Below, piece after piece: positions 10,256 through 21,610 of a stretch of 64,000 nucleotides of DNA (the first letter of the stretch is position 1; every line of letters starts with the position of its first letter). The notes beneath the pieces were generated by a model that saw only the letters and a list, made by a program, of their open reading frames with translations, was not told the origin of the DNA and ran no database searches. The translations under genes and the position numbers were made by a program. The stretch comes from Diploptera punctata (taxonomy: Eukaryota; Arthropoda; Insecta; Blattodea; Blaberidae), in the NCBI GenBank assembly GCA_030220185.1, contig JASPKZ010010239.1, positions 2,312,001 through 2,376,000 on the forward strand. Reading direction: 5' to 3'.

Positions 10256-11159
10256 CTTAATATATATAAGATGCAATTTCGGTTAATTGCATCAAAGGCT
10301 AGTTTAAAATTTCTCTCTCGACAGATCCCGCCACTGTAAGGTCCTTGGTGGCGTGCGGCATCTAAAAAGTAACTACCACGTGAGACTTAAAGTAAGTTAA
10401 TGGAATGGAGGTAAAAAAGTTATTCGAGTATATAGACATAACAAGTATTTTTACGTCACACAGATATACCACGAAATTATACAGTTTAACAATCATAACA
10501 CATAGAATTGCAATGGAATCACTTATTATGAATATATTCATGACGAAACTGGGCTTTAGCATACGGATTCCTTCTTTTAATTGCTTTATGTGGTCCCTAA
10601 GCACACATTTACCCGGCAAGTTTGTGCATGGGAACCCACTCGGGGCCCTACAACTTTCTGCTGCGGTTACCACTGCATACTTCTCTAATTTCATTACACC
10701 GCTTCTACTTTTCATCCCCATTCTACATGGGATTCCCCCAAAAAAATAGCTTGACTCTTGTTTGAAATTCCACGTGAGAATCGCAATGTCAGTCTTATAA
10801 AAATTATATAGTTTTATAATTTGTTCGTTGTATGTATCCGTTGACTTCATACGCCATTTACAGAGAAAAACTCGTTGAAATGTTTGTATAGCAAAATTAT
10901 TTTACTTCAATTGTACACCAAGATCGACTCTCTTCTGCTTTTCACATAACATATGCTTAGTTCTTTTATTTTTGTTTTTACATTTTCTCAGAAGTTAAAA
11001 AAATTAGCTACTTTATTTCAATTCGGACTGATTCCAACGAATGCACATGTCGGTATTGATGAACAAATGGTTATCTGCTCACCTCTGCTTCCAGAATTCC
11101 TGAGTTCAAACTCGGCCGTAGTCAATGGATTTTTCAAAGGATAAACATTATGAGTATTT
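10256..11159. other. Unassigned; long open frames on both strands
   Basis: A 162-codon minus-strand frame (10,362-10,850) overlaps a 114-codon plus-strand frame. Neither shows a recognisable motif. The segment GTAGGGCCCCGAGTGGGTTCCC (complement strand, near 10,640) looks loosely tRNA-like. I do not call a gene. Confidence 0.35.
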
Positions 11160-11310
11160 ATCTATTTTATTTATTTCGCCTGGTGGAGTTAAGACCATAA
11201 GGTTTTTCTCTTCCACTTCACCATATGCATACAATAACAATTATGAATCATGTGCAACTTGATTAATAACACATTATAAGCATAGGCTACACAATATACA
11301 GTTGACAAGG
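11160..11310 (-). mobile_element. L-D LINE 3'-end fragment
   Basis: ATTTATTTCGCCTGGTGGAG then TTAAGACCATAAGG is the reverse complement of the 3' end of the L-D element seen intact at 14.47-14.53 kb (CTGGTTGAGTGG then GGCCTTATGGCC then TTAACTCTGCC). It is 5'-truncated and contains only the 3' untranslated region. Confidence 0.7.
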
Positions 11311-11343
11311 AAAAACAAATTAAAATAATAAAAATAATAATAA

Positions 11344-11664
11344 TCCATCCATAGTAATTCTGCTCAAGGGCAAGCCTTTCACTGTAATCATAGCATTTTC
11401 ATGCTGTACTTTGCAGCTTTACTAGGGAATTATAGGTGTGGTAGCTTCCCGTTGCTTTCCGCACCGGTGAAGGATGATGAAGATAATGATAAAGATGATG
11501 ATGATTTTCCGGAACCGCTGGACCCTAATCTTCCTGACATTTGTCTTACAGGTGAGGAAAAACCCCGAAAGAAACCTCACCCAGAAGTCTGTCCCGACCG
11601 GGAATCGAACCCGGGCCTGCTGCGTGAAAAGACAGCACGTTACCTCGAGAGCACAGAGGTGGAC
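11344..11664 (-). mobile_element. SINE-A, full-length
   Basis: Complete reverse-oriented copy. It begins with TCCATCCATAGTAATTCTGC (complement of the 3' end) and ends with the tRNA-like head containing GGGAATCGAACCCGGG and CTCGAGAGCACAGAGGTGG. ATT/AAT simple repeat lies on both sides, so it may have inserted in or next to a microsatellite. Confidence 0.9.
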
Positions 11665-11666
11665 CA

Positions 11667-11676
11667 TAATAATAAC

Positions 11677-11723
<47 letters not shown>
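11667..11723. repeat. (AAT)n microsatellite
   Basis: About 19 AAT units with one AAC interruption. Open frames made of poly-Asn or poly-Ile in this area come from this repeat. Confidence 0.95.
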
Positions 11724-11724
<1 letters not shown>

Positions 11725-13197
11725 CAACCTAAACTTTGATCAAGTAATTGGCTTAGTAAAGAAAGTGTAAAATATAAAAGAATAATAAAAGTGTACCTAC
11801 AACACTGTTATGTATTATATTGTCTAAGGAAATAGTTAGTGAGCTTTCTTTAACTGCTTTTGAGACTGACAGTCCTTGATATACAAGAGGAGTGAAATCC
11901 AGTGTCGGATGGCTGAAACAAGGTAGGATGAGAAATATGAGATGTTCGACTTAGAGTACCAGTTCTTTTGGAAGCCATTGGTCCTTTGTCGTAGATTTAC
12001 GGCACGTTAAAGAGACTGAAGCCTAAAAAGATAGGCCTCTGTGCAACAAACGGCCATTTCAAGCCCATGATTTGAAATGCGACTCTATAGATTTTAACTG
12101 TTAGAGAGCGTCGTTAAATGGCATATTTTTTGTTAAATTAGGTTTGGTTTAGGTTAGACAGTTAAGATGAATTTTAATTGGATGAGTGAAACTAGGTAAA
12201 TACATTAGATTGGATATAAGATTAGTTGGTTAAAGGGGATTAAGTGAAATCAAAGTATTTTTATAAAGAAACTCAAGATGAAAAAGTTCAAATATTTGAA
12301 TAAAGGAATATTTTAAAATTACCCCTTGTTTACATTTTCTTAAATTTCATTCAATTACTTTTGTTTGTAAGAATTTAATATGTTAAAATTACCTTTGTGG
12401 GAATATTTGTTAGTGATGTCATGACATAGCCAGAATATGCTTAAATATATTGCCCATAGTTACATACATTTTAATTTGATAAATGTAAATTGCTGTCCTT
12501 CTTCTGAAAATGTAATATATTACTTTTAGAAATATACACATCTACTGAACAAGAGATACATGTTTTTGATTCTACAATCTTACAATCACTCAGATAAGTT
12601 CGTAATATGTGCATCAATGTCCGGAGCTATGAAAACATTTCTTCATCCTTTGTAATGACCTTTCCTGTCTCAGAATAACTGATACCCGAATTTTACATCT
12701 CCTCCTTCTGCTTTTCCAAATTTTATCAAGTTCTAGTCCTAGCTATATATCCTTTCGTTTTAACTTCTTGTCCTCAAATTATGATTTAAGAACTAGATCA
12801 CAGAGTAACTTAACATCTTCATGCACAGAACATTTCTATATTCTATGTTTCCTTTACATTGTGTCATTCCCACTATATGAGAATTACCTCCTATTTTAAA
12901 TTAGGGTCTACCAGACAAAAGAGTCCTTCAAAAGACAAGATAATTTCTTAAGTAATTTTAATAATTTCAAGCTTATCTGACTCTTATTATTGTTTTGTTC
13001 AGTTTTGTATATAACACTGAGCAACAAAAAATAAACTTTTTGTTTTGTCTCAGATTCTAATAGTATTTTTCTCCTGAATTCTAATATGATATCGGTTTTT
13101 CTCCATCAGCAAGGTTTCCGAGAGACAGACATTTATAATTTCAAAACTTTAATATTTTCTATATTCGAACATTCGGACTCACCTAGAAATTAAGAAA
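11724..13197. other. AT-rich, mostly unassigned
   Basis: No gene seen. Around 11,990-12,060 the tract TTTACGGCACGTTAAAGAG then TAGGCCTCTGTGCAA shares words with family F tails (8.21-8.24 kb, complement) and may be an old repeat fragment. Confidence 0.4.
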
Positions 13198-13380
13198 TTA
13201 CGATTTTCTGCTATATTTCACCTGTGGAACATCGCTCTTGATGGTCCAACAATAATCGGCAAGAATATTAGGATTCCATTTGCCTTGATATCTCTTTTCC
13301 ATAGCTGAAATCTGCTGATGAAAGTGTTCCCCATGCTCATCGCTCACTGCGCCAAGATTTTCCGGGAAGAAATCTAGGTT
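13198..13380 (-). pseudogene. Fragment of a conserved, probably transposon-associated ORF (SDEHGE-HFHQ type)
   Basis: The minus strand encodes about 60 uninterrupted residues ending at a TAA: NLDFFPENLGAVSDEHGEH, then FHQQISAMEKRYQGKWNPN, then ILADYCWTIKSDVPQ and KYSRKS. I recall close relatives of the SDEHGERFHQ..MEKRYQGKW..MLADYCW signature as multi-copy hypothetical proteins in many arthropods and other invertebrates. That is why I treat it as a mobile-element-derived C-terminus. Upstream (above 13,380) the frame collapses with no clear splice acceptor, so it is 5'-truncated. The biochemical function is unknown. Confidence 0.7.
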
Positions 13381-13746
13381 TATTAAAATAATAATTATTT
13401 AAATCCATTAATTGAAATTGAAATAAAAGAAAACTGTGGGTGATGGAGAAATTCCGGATGCATATTTGAAAACACGATAAAAACTGCATTAAGTACAACT
13501 ATTAGTGCTCATTAGACAAAAATCATGTTGCCAGTGTAATCTGCCTTCTTAATTGTATTTGTCTTTCCCCTAAAAGAATAATATATCTCAACTAATGATA
13601 ATACATGATTATAATATTTGTGAATATTTTTGTCATTGTGTATTACATACAAATGTGTAAAGATTGAATTGTATACACACACATTACATTAGTACGTATA
13701 TGTTTACACTTTTAATTGTGGAAGAGATGTGTCGGCCAGTATAAAT

Positions 13747-13776
13747 ATTTACTACTACTACTACTACTACTACTAC
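13747..13776. repeat. (TAC)n microsatellite
   Basis: About ten TAC units. Confidence 0.9.
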
Positions 13777-13789
13777 AAAATTAAAAAAA

Positions 13790-14535
13790 AATACTTGTAC
13801 AGACTCTTATAATGCCACACTTCGACTACTGCGACATATTACTGACTAATCTTTCAACTGATCTATCTGACAGACTACAGCGTGCTCATAATGCGTGCAT
13901 TCGATTTATTCAATCTCCGTCGTTATGACCACGTGTCTCCTTCATTTCAGGCCTTATCATGGCTACGCCTAAATGACAGAAGAACTTTACATTCGCATAC
14001 CTTACTATTCCAAATTCTGGACACATATTTACCAACTTATTTAACAACACGTTTTCAACATTTATCGGCTCATCACAATTTAGGAACAAGATCACAAGAC
14101 TCTTCTTTACTTTTGATACCACAACACAGGACCTGTCTGTACTCTGAATCTTACACAATATATATGGCTAGAGCATGGAACTCACTTCCCAGTCATGTCA
14201 GGGACTGTCAATCGCTATCATTATTTAAATCCAAATTAACTAATATCTTAAGTTCGACACAATGAAAACATTAACTGCATAACAACTATATAGAGCATTC
14301 CATTAATAATCATCTTGGAAGCTACTTACTTTATTTTATATCATTTTAATTTTATTATATTCTATGTTTTTGTTAGTATTAGCTAGTATTATATAACATC
14401 ATCATTGTATTTTGTTTAGTCTGTACTTTAATATCTCAAAATTGTAATATGTACGTAATTTTTGTATAACTTTACTATTCGCTGGTTGAGTGGAAGAGAA
14501 GGCCTTATGGCCTTAACTCTGCCAGCTAAAATAAA

Positions 14536-14571
<36 letters not shown>
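13790..14571 (+). mobile_element. L-D LINE 3' end with ATT tail
   Basis: The ORF2 C-terminus begins around 13,795 with the equivalent of LIMPHFDYCD, then frameshifts into a 127-codon open frame (13,882-14,265). That frame reads FNLRRYDHVSPSF, LSWLRLNDRRTLH, LGTRSQDSS, ARAWNSLPSHVRDCQSLS and LFKSKLTNILSS. The ARAWNSLP..VR..SL..FK..L block is typical of CR1/Jockey-like non-LTR retrotransposons. After the stop come about 200 bp of 3' UTR, GGCCTTATGGCC then TTAACTCTGCC, and an (ATT)n tail at 14,537-14,571. RT core and endonuclease are absent. Confidence 0.85.
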
Positions 14572-14576
<5 letters not shown>

Positions 14577-14914
14577 TTTTTTAATCTTACAATATTTGAA
14601 AGGGTTTGTAACTCAATAAGGGCATAGATGTTATTTTAACCAGTAATGGCCTGAAATAAATTTGATAACTTGAGTAATGTATGAAGGCATTGAGTTTATA
14701 TATTTATGAAATAGAGATCATATTATTCAATTATTATATTAAAGTATATTCTAATACTCTGAAAAAATAGTACATACTGTTTATGCACTTCCTTTTATCA
14801 TATTTGCTGAGTATGTAAAATGATTCAAGGGTGATTTAACTTGACAACAGATAATACGATCACATTTATTTAATTAATTTGTTTTAATCAGAATATATTT
14901 ATTTGATGTAAAAC

Positions 14915-15208
14915 CCATTAGTTCCATGGCGCGACAGGCCTAGAAGGCCCTTAACCTACCAGCCGGCCGCTGGCCTCACATCCACATGTGTCAATCACAG
15001 AGGTAGATGATCATCCAGCTAGTGTTGGGGTGGCATGTGGTCAGCGTGTCGAATCCCCCAGCCGTTATATCTGGTTTCCTCAACCTGGAACCTCCTCATG
15101 ATGCTGGGTGGGCACCGGTCCCATACTGGCCGAAATACCATGGAGACCCGAACCAGCGTAAGTCTCGTAGTTCTGTCTTAACCACTCGGCTACGGCGAGG
15201 GACGTATA
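14915..15208 (-). mobile_element. Family I SINE with tRNA-Leu/Ser-like head
   Basis: In reverse orientation the head reads GTAGCCGAGTGGTTAAGAC with box B-like TGGTTCGGGTCTCC. The body has GGGATTCGACACGCTGACC, and the tail has GATGTGAGGCCAGCGGCCGG and a GCCTTCTAGGCCTGTCGCGC segment. The tail segment recurs at 44.29-44.35 kb. No coding capacity. Confidence 0.7.
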
Positions 15209-15430
15209 ACCCATTACTCAATATAAAATGAACATTCGTAATAATGTATTTTAGTTACTATTTTGGCACAATTTAATATATTTATTTACAACGGCAATTT
15301 TTTAGACGGGGCTTCAATCACACACTACGATACTAAGAAGTATACCATTATTATCAATTAGATTTTACTACTATTACATCTACCACAACTGCCACTGCTA
15401 CTGCTGCTACTATCACTCTCTACCGCTACC

Positions 15431-15488
15431 TTTATTATTATTATTATTAATATTATTATTATTATTATTAATTTTATATATTATATAT

Positions 15489-15520
<32 letters not shown>

Positions 15521-15540
15521 ATTATTATTATTATTACTAT
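15431..15540. repeat. (ATT)n/(TTA)n compound microsatellite
   Basis: Three ATT runs separated by AT-rich interruptions, preceded from about 15,370 by a degenerate ACT/CTG-triplet tract. Confidence 0.9.
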
Positions 15541-15599
15541 CATTATACTGTTTCTGTACAGTTTACACAGGTATCCTCAACCCAAATATACAATTTTTT

Positions 15600-16060
15600 T
15601 CTTCCACACTTCCCGGTCTTGTATGTCTGCTTCTGTCATATTTCTCTTCTTCATGTTGTCTTGTTCCTTTGAATCTTTATCCACATTGGCTTTGGTCTAC
15701 TATGATTCCCTTTTCCAGGAGGTATCATTTTCAATGCTTCTTTGTTTGTTTCTGTGTACTCTTCTTCTTATTATATGCCCATACCATCTCAGTTGGATTT
15801 CTTCAATCTCTTGTACAATATCCTTTTCTACATTCATCATTACTCTTACTGTATTTTATTTTATTTTATCTAATGTTGATATTCTTGCCGATCTTCTTAA
15901 AAAGTCAATTTCTGTGACTAATATTATATTTCTGTGTTTTTGCTTCAACGTCCATGGTTTCCGCACCATATAATAAAATACTCTTCACAATTGTGTTATA
16001 TATTAATAATTTAGTCCTCTTGATTATATGCTTACTCCATAAAATAGAATTTAATATACC
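15600..16060 (-). mobile_element. LINE fragment (L-C-like), ORF2 C-terminal region
   Basis: Read in reverse, a degraded frame contains a tract complementary to CATGGTTTCCGCACCATATA, the equivalent of the (L)YGAET motif that follows the RT domain. Further on, a tract complementary to CCCATACCATCTCAGTTGGA is the equivalent of the W-YGH-RM motif. Several stops are present. An ATT microsatellite lies beside it at 16,071-16,151. Confidence 0.65.
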
Positions 16061-16070
16061 AATAACTTCC

Positions 16071-16095
16071 TTTATTATTATTATTATTATTATTG

Positions 16096-16151
<56 letters not shown>
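16071..16151. repeat. (ATT)n microsatellite
   Basis: About 27 ATT units with one GTT interruption. It accounts for poly-Ile and poly-Asn open frames on the two strands. Confidence 0.95.
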
Positions 16152-16153
<2 letters not shown>

Positions 16154-16223
16154 TTGCTATAATGCTGTATAAAATCTGTAGGAATTTCGTAATAAAATTA
16201 ATAGATGTTATAGTAATTGTGTA

Positions 16224-16498
16224 AAGATAAAGGTAAAGTGATCCCACTACAAGCTTTTGGAGACACTTGGCGTAGTAGGAGATTAAAGATCCCACTTTTT
16301 CTAGACAATCGGCACTTGATGTCAGCCTGTTTGTCAGTCCTGGTGACGGCCACGTTTAACTCCTGAACAAGCGACTGGTACTCATTTCCACTAGAGACTG
16401 AGTCGGTCTCAGATTCATTGTGCCGCCAGAAGGTTTGGGTCAATTTAAAATCCTGACCCTAACGGGACTCGAACCTTTCGGATTGTAGCGTATTGCCC
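16224..16498 (-). mobile_element. SINE-E
   Basis: Reverse-oriented copy of the family seen at 54.06-54.35 kb. Shared blocks are the complement of GGTTCGAGTCCCGTTAGGG in the head, GTCAGGATTTTAAATTGACC, GACAATCGGCACTTGATGTC (as read here) and GGTAAAGTGATCCCACTAC at the far end. The tRNA-like head is more decayed than in the other copy. Confidence 0.8.
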
Positions 16499-16514
16499 TT
16501 TTTGTTTTTTATTC

Positions 16515-16620
16515 GAACAAGTTTTGCAACCTTCGTTTTACCCAGTGGGTATATCGCAAAATATTTATATTTTAACAAGTTTTGCAACCTACGTTTTACC
16601 GAGTGGGTATATCGCAGGAT
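16515..16620 (+). repeat. Two-unit tandem repeat (~63 bp)
   Basis: AACAAGTTTTGCAACC then GTTTTACC.AGTGGGTATATCGCA occurs twice, at about 16,515-16,560 and 16,575-16,617, with few mismatches. Confidence 0.85.
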
Positions 16621-16639
16621 ATCTAGCAGTCATTACTTA

Positions 16640-17325
16640 CTTACTCACTGGCACTATCGAACCCGTAGGTTCATGGCCGCACGGACATAAGCTCTCCATA
16701 CATCCGTATCCTGAGCTAATGATTTCCAATCATTCCCTGTAGAATCTACTTCCCTCAAATCATAGTTAATGTTATTCTCCCACCTCATTCTTGGTCTACC
16801 AACTGGGCGTTTTCCCTCTGGCTTTCCTACAAGAAGCTTCCATGCAAGTCTTTCATTCCCCATACGTGCAACATGTCCTGCCCATCGCAGTCTACGAGAC
16901 ATAACTGTTCTTATTATATCTGGCTTCGTATAGAGACCATGTAGTTCATGTTAATTAGTCTTCTCCATTCACCTGTCTGTTCATCTATCTTTAGTCCAAA
17001 AAATTTTCCTAGGTACTTTATTCTCAATACTTGTAATCTCCTTTCCTCTCTTAAAGTAAGAGTCCATGTTTCGCACCCATATAATATAACTGGTAGAATA
17101 ATAGTTTTATATATTTTCAGTTTAACGTTTTTTTGAAAGGAGTTGGGACATCAAGAGTCTCTGCAATGCATAATAGCATGCATTTCCAGAATTGAGCCTA
17201 TGTTTAATTTCTTTGTGCATCTCATTCCTATTTGTGATTATTGTTCCTAGGTATTTGAATTCAGCCACTGCCTCAAAATTTCCCTCATTTGTCATTAGCT
17301 TGTCCATTTCCATTATATAATGAAT
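16640..17325 (-). mobile_element. L-A LINE fragment, longer copy
   Basis: The 3' part has an open frame (16,654-16,902) with RRLRWAGHVARMGNERLAWK, GKPEGKRPVGRPRMRWENN and AAMNLRVR. Upstream, after frameshifts, a second frame reads FEAVAEFKYLGTIITNRNEM, IKHRLNSGNACYYALQRLL, the linker after the RT core (FKYLG motif). The copy is 5'-truncated before the RT catalytic motifs. Confidence 0.9.
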
Positions 17326-18383
17326 TTCTACGTGTGACCAAGCAGTCATTACCGGAAATATTTCTAAATAGAAATCGTGAAAGATTGGCATGCTACGATT
17401 TAATGGCAAATTCATGAAATTAGATAAACTTGGGTAAATTTCTGGACAAAACGCGGAAAATAACAACAACACTCATTCATGAATAAACACATGTTATCAA
17501 AATGCCATACCAGCAATTCTTAATATTTCTACATAACTTAATTAATGTATAATGTTTATTGTATTATTATGTAATTGTAATATTATTGTGTTTTCTTTAT
17601 GTAATTGTAATATTATTGTTTTCGTTTTTCTTTTTCTTTATACTATTACCAAATATTACTTTATTGTAACGGACTGTCAACAGCACGTACGGCTTACAGC
17701 TCGTGCGACCCATATTTGTAAATAACATTGTGTATATCTTAATTTTAGTCTAATAGAAGTCCTATTACTATTACAATTAATAGAGTTTTATTTCAATGTC
17801 TGGGATATTTCGTTTATGTACTTGATTGTTCGTGGCATTTTGTTAACTGTTCGTAGAACTATGTGTGGTTCTTGATGTGCGCTAGTCCTAACCACTACGC
17901 TATGACGTATGTAAATTTAATTATCCATAATTATACTATATCTAACGTGAAGACAAATACATGCATAAATACTGTTTCATTTTTATTCATTGATAATATT
18001 GCAATAGTTATTAGAATATTATTAAAAGTTTGAGATCTGATGAATATCGTACTGGTGTGAACTGCGCTTGCCAGCCACGCCCGACGTAATTAGAGTAATG
18101 CGTCCACAAACAAGCTGACACGTGTAATTAATATACAGATTTCAAACAAATTCAAACACCTGCCTACAGCATATAACTACATATATTTTTTTTAATTCGC
18201 ATTAGTTTCTCCAATATTTTCACGTATGTGACGCTAGAAGCAGTAGGGGAAAAGTCTAAAAAAAGTCAGATTTTTTTCCACTCAACTATATTAGTACGTT
18301 ACCTCATATTACTGAAAATATTGCACATAGATATAGTCAGATTCTCATTTGTTCTCTATTAAAACTGGTTAAACGTTCAATTT
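17326..18383. other. AT-rich, unassigned, with a short tandem repeat
   Basis: TTATGTAATTGTAATATTATTG is present twice near 17,565-17,622 as a direct repeat. No gene or known repeat family recognised. Confidence 0.45.
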
Positions 18384-18560
18384 GCCCACTGATGTGTCTT
18401 TACCTCGTTCGTACCGGGCCCGTGTTCAAACCTCGGTCGGGAAATTTTTTCTGGGTGATACCTTTTCTGGGGTTTTCTCACTTTTGAGACAAATGTCAGA
18501 AACATTAAAGACCCGAACTCTCCCTGAAAATAATTTGGTCATTATAATTATCATTATCAT
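18384..18560 (+). mobile_element. SINE-A, degenerate 5' part
   Basis: ACCGGGCCCGTGTTCAAACC, then CTGGGTGATACC, GAGACAAATGTCAGAAAC and a TCATTAT patch follow the SINE-A order. The tail (TGGAAAGCAACGGG to the end motif) is missing. This is probably an old, 3'-truncated copy. Confidence 0.75.
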
Positions 18561-18889
18561 GTTTAGTATGAATGTGTAAGTGAATGGTGTGTTTCCTATT
18601 AAATGTTCTTGTTACCTCGGTGGAGTCTCTGGATTCAGCTGATCACTTATTCAGGGAGACGCTTCGTGTCCTTGTTTAGTTAAGAATTATATGTGTGAAC
18701 CCAAGTTTAAACACCTTTCCCGGTAAGTAGTGCCACTGTAAAGCTCGGGTGGCGTGGAGTGGAAATCAGGGGCTGCCGGATGTTAGCACCTTTTAAAATA
18801 AATTTATGTTTGCTCTACCCTTGTCCTGATCATAACCCCGTGAAAGTTACATGTATTGATTTGGGTTTCTAGTTTAATTTGTTATTATT

Positions 18890-18896
18890 ATTAATC

Positions 18897-18927
<31 letters not shown>
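18890..18927. repeat. (ATT)n microsatellite
   Basis: Run of ATT/TTA triplets. Confidence 0.9.
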
Positions 18928-19022
18928 GTTTAAGTATAAATTGTTGTTTCAACATGCAACTTATAATACAACTTTTAATATAGTTATAACCCTTCATAAT
19001 TAACACAGTATATAGATAATCA

Positions 19023-19355
19023 TCCACCAATGTGGTCACCAGGTTGCGTGCTGCCTTGTCACGCAGCGGACCTGGGTTCGATTCCCGGTCGGGACAGGTT
19101 CCTGGTTGATGTTTCTTCGGGGTTTTTCCTCACCTGTAAGACAAATGTCAGGAAGCTTAGGGCCCAACGGTCCCCGAAAATCATCCGGCCATCATTAACA
19201 TACTTATCATCATCATCATCATCATCATCATCCTTCATTGGTGTGGAAAGCAACGGGAAGCTACCACACCTATAATTCCCTAGTAAAGCTGCGAAGCATA
19301 GCATGAAAATGCTATGATTGCAGTGAAAGACCTGCCGTCAGGCAGAATTACTATA
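19023..19355 (+). mobile_element. SINE-A
   Basis: Complete from TCCACCAATGTGGTCACC through box B GGTTCGATTCCC and GTGTGGAAAGCAACGGGAAG to GGCAGAATTACTATAG. An expanded CATCATCAT patch lies inside the body at 19,207-19,232. Confidence 0.9.
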
Positions 19356-19952
19356 GAATTGAATATCTAATCTGTACTGTAATAGGCCTAGTATATTACG
19401 ATGCGAGGTTGGGAACTGATTTTTACAGAATGGAGGAAAATGTTTTATAAACCGGGTGCGTTGTACATTATTTTTTGCACGATGGTGTTTTCAAAATAAC
19501 AAATAATAGTAAAATAATATCTTTGTTGTAAATATTTGCATTCATTATAAAATACTGACTAACGTTAACAGTGTGGGCAATATGTATTAGTTGAAACAAC
19601 AGAAGGTCGTGAGACCAATTTAGTGATAAAATGGCGGCTAGTACGTATTTATTGTTTTATATTGTTTCAAATAAAGATCAGTTCATTTAAAATGCAGTGA
19701 TGTGTTTCGATTAATGTAGGCCTATATTAACATTACCTTTTGGATATTTTTTGTATACACGTAGGCCTATATATAGAGGGTAGTGGTTTTACTTCCCATA
19801 CGCGTGTTTGTAATATGTAATATTACAGTATAGATATTTTTATTACAGTACAGTTATTTAGGATGGCAACCCCGAAATGTAGCAGATTTCAATCATGGTC
19901 GACATGGCTATAAGTACGACAAAACACACTCTCGTGCAAAAACATATATTTA
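19356..19952. other. No recognised feature
   Basis: AT-rich sequence with no gene or repeat family that I can identify. Confidence 0.4.
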
Positions 19953-20001
19953 TTCTGGTTGAGTGGAAGAGAAGACCTTAACTCTGCCAAAATAAATGAA
20001 A

Positions 20002-20091
<90 letters not shown>

Positions 20092-20095
20092 CAGC
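19953..20095 (+). mobile_element. L-D LINE 3' end with ATT and AGT microsatellites
   Basis: CTGGTTGAGTGGAAGAGAAG then ACCTTAACTCTGCC then AAAATAAATGAAAC is the L-D 3' terminus, here cut to about 50 bp. It runs into (ATT)n at 20,003-20,044 and (AGT)n at 20,045-20,089. The order LINE end then ATT repeat is the same as at 14.5 kb. Confidence 0.8.
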
Positions 20096-20514
20096 AATAG
20101 TAGTAGTAATAGCAGCTATAAGATGACAGGATAAACTACGATGTAAAAATGAATCAAGCTCCCCATTTTTTTTTTGGTGATAGACTAGATACTAGCCTGT
20201 ATCTTTCTCTTAAAATATTTGAGACTTTTCTTTATGTGCAGAAGCTGATACTCTTTAATTTAAATCACTACTCTTTAGGATTCATAGTTGTCTACTAAAT
20301 TTACAGAATATATTTAGTTCTTCATTCGGACTAGGCGGCAGACTAACATGAACACCGCAACCTGAAATATATAGGCGATATTCCAGTAACTGGACAGTAG
20401 CGAACAACATTCTGCTGAGGATGGGGTTTGTTCCGTAAAGGCCTATAATCTTTATTTTTATAGTTGCAGAAACTTCATACAAAATAGGTGTTAATTACCT
20501 TATTCTAATTTGAG

Positions 20515-20725
20515 TAAAATGTTGGATAGTCCAGTCACTGCAAAATAATGTTCAGACTTGTTCAGAGTATTAAAAATGAGGAGCCTTCTTTAATATGGTA
20601 ATTATAACACTGATACCTATATTTCGTGAAACACGAGTCTGATTGGCTGTAAAACAGAAATCATTGAAACGTGATTGGCCATTGAGTCCCATTTGTGGCA
20701 TGAGTTAAATAGTCTATATAATTTT
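20515..20725 (+). repeat. Family J repeat, partial
   Basis: CAGTCACTGCAAAATAATG, then GTGAAACACGAGTCTGATTGG, CGTGATTGGCCATTGAGTCC and GGCATGAGTTAAATAGTC match the distal 200 bp of the family J copies at 26.5-27.2 and 53.2-53.97 kb. Confidence 0.8.
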
Positions 20726-21149
20726 ATTTAAAGTAGGCCTATATCATAACAAGTGTCAATTCAATTGTAAACCGACCCTTTATCTGGAATATACGCGTAC
20801 TTAAATATAAACTTTCTAAAAAGTTAACCTTAAGCAAATTTTGAGTAAACGGCGCATACAGTTTTTTTTTAAATTAAGTTAGATTTAATATGAAATATTT
20901 ATTGATCACCGAACTGAAATTCCTAAATGAAACACCAAATCTTGGATATGCATAACACTTAAGTTTATATTATATACAGTATTTTATACATGATGTATGG
21001 ATGAATGAAATTAAAGTCTGCTCTAAGTTGTAGGTTGTCTTCCGGGCCTGATACACCAAGTTCTTCTCTCATGACCCATACTTTATTTTTGGGTTGTACC
21101 CATGGCAGTGAGGAGGGACTAAAACCTTCCCCTTAACCCCTTCTTAGTG

Positions 21150-21415
21150 TCTATGTTCCTTGCCTTTAGTCCCAAGGGTCACGGGTTCAAACACGGCCGG
21201 GATCGATGGATTTTTTAGGATGGAAAAAACTAAGGTAAAATTCCTTCGGGGGGGGGACTTTAAGCCGTAGGTACTGAGTCTGACGATTTTAAGACTTGTA
21301 AAAAGAAACCTTCAGTCGGAATAAAAAAAGAGTCTCACTGAAAAATTTAACTGATCTTCTTCCATCTCAGTTTTCTACTAGATGTTTCCTCGAGGCGATG
21401 TGCTAATCACATGCC
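21150..21415 (+). mobile_element. Family F tRNA-headed repeat
   Basis: The head-like GGGTCACGGGTTCAAACACGG is followed by GGATGGAAAAAACTAAGG, a poly-G interruption, TTTAAGCCGTAGG and CTAGATGTTTCCTCGAGGCG. It is colinear with the reversed copy at 8.13-8.43 kb. Confidence 0.75.
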
Positions 21416-21559
21416 ATTTGTTGACATATATAAGAAAATAATCGTAACTAAATGAGTCAGGATATGAAGCTTCCAACTATGGGAGCACCTATATCCCAAG
21501 CGGGAGAAACGGGGTCAGTCATCATCATCATCATTGACTCATTCTGTCCTTTTTTATTG

Positions 21560-21610
21560 CTCAGGCTCGGAGTCATGAGTCGCCGCCGAAGTGGGCACTT
21601 CACTAGATTC
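21560..21610 (+). repeat. Family G fragment
   Basis: CAGGCTCGGAGTCATGAG is identical to a segment of the family G copy at 31.43 kb; little else around it is recognisable. Confidence 0.5.

Noticed and set aside
10362..10850. 162-codon minus-strand ORF overlapping a 114-codon plus-strand ORF
   Set aside because: No motif, no splice or start context, and openness on both strands suggests chance composition or an old repeat.
11401..11770. ORFs with long Asn or Ile runs and a PDRESNPG-type motif
   Set aside because: These translate a SINE-A head and the neighbouring AAT microsatellite; the same peptide pattern appears at every SINE-A copy.
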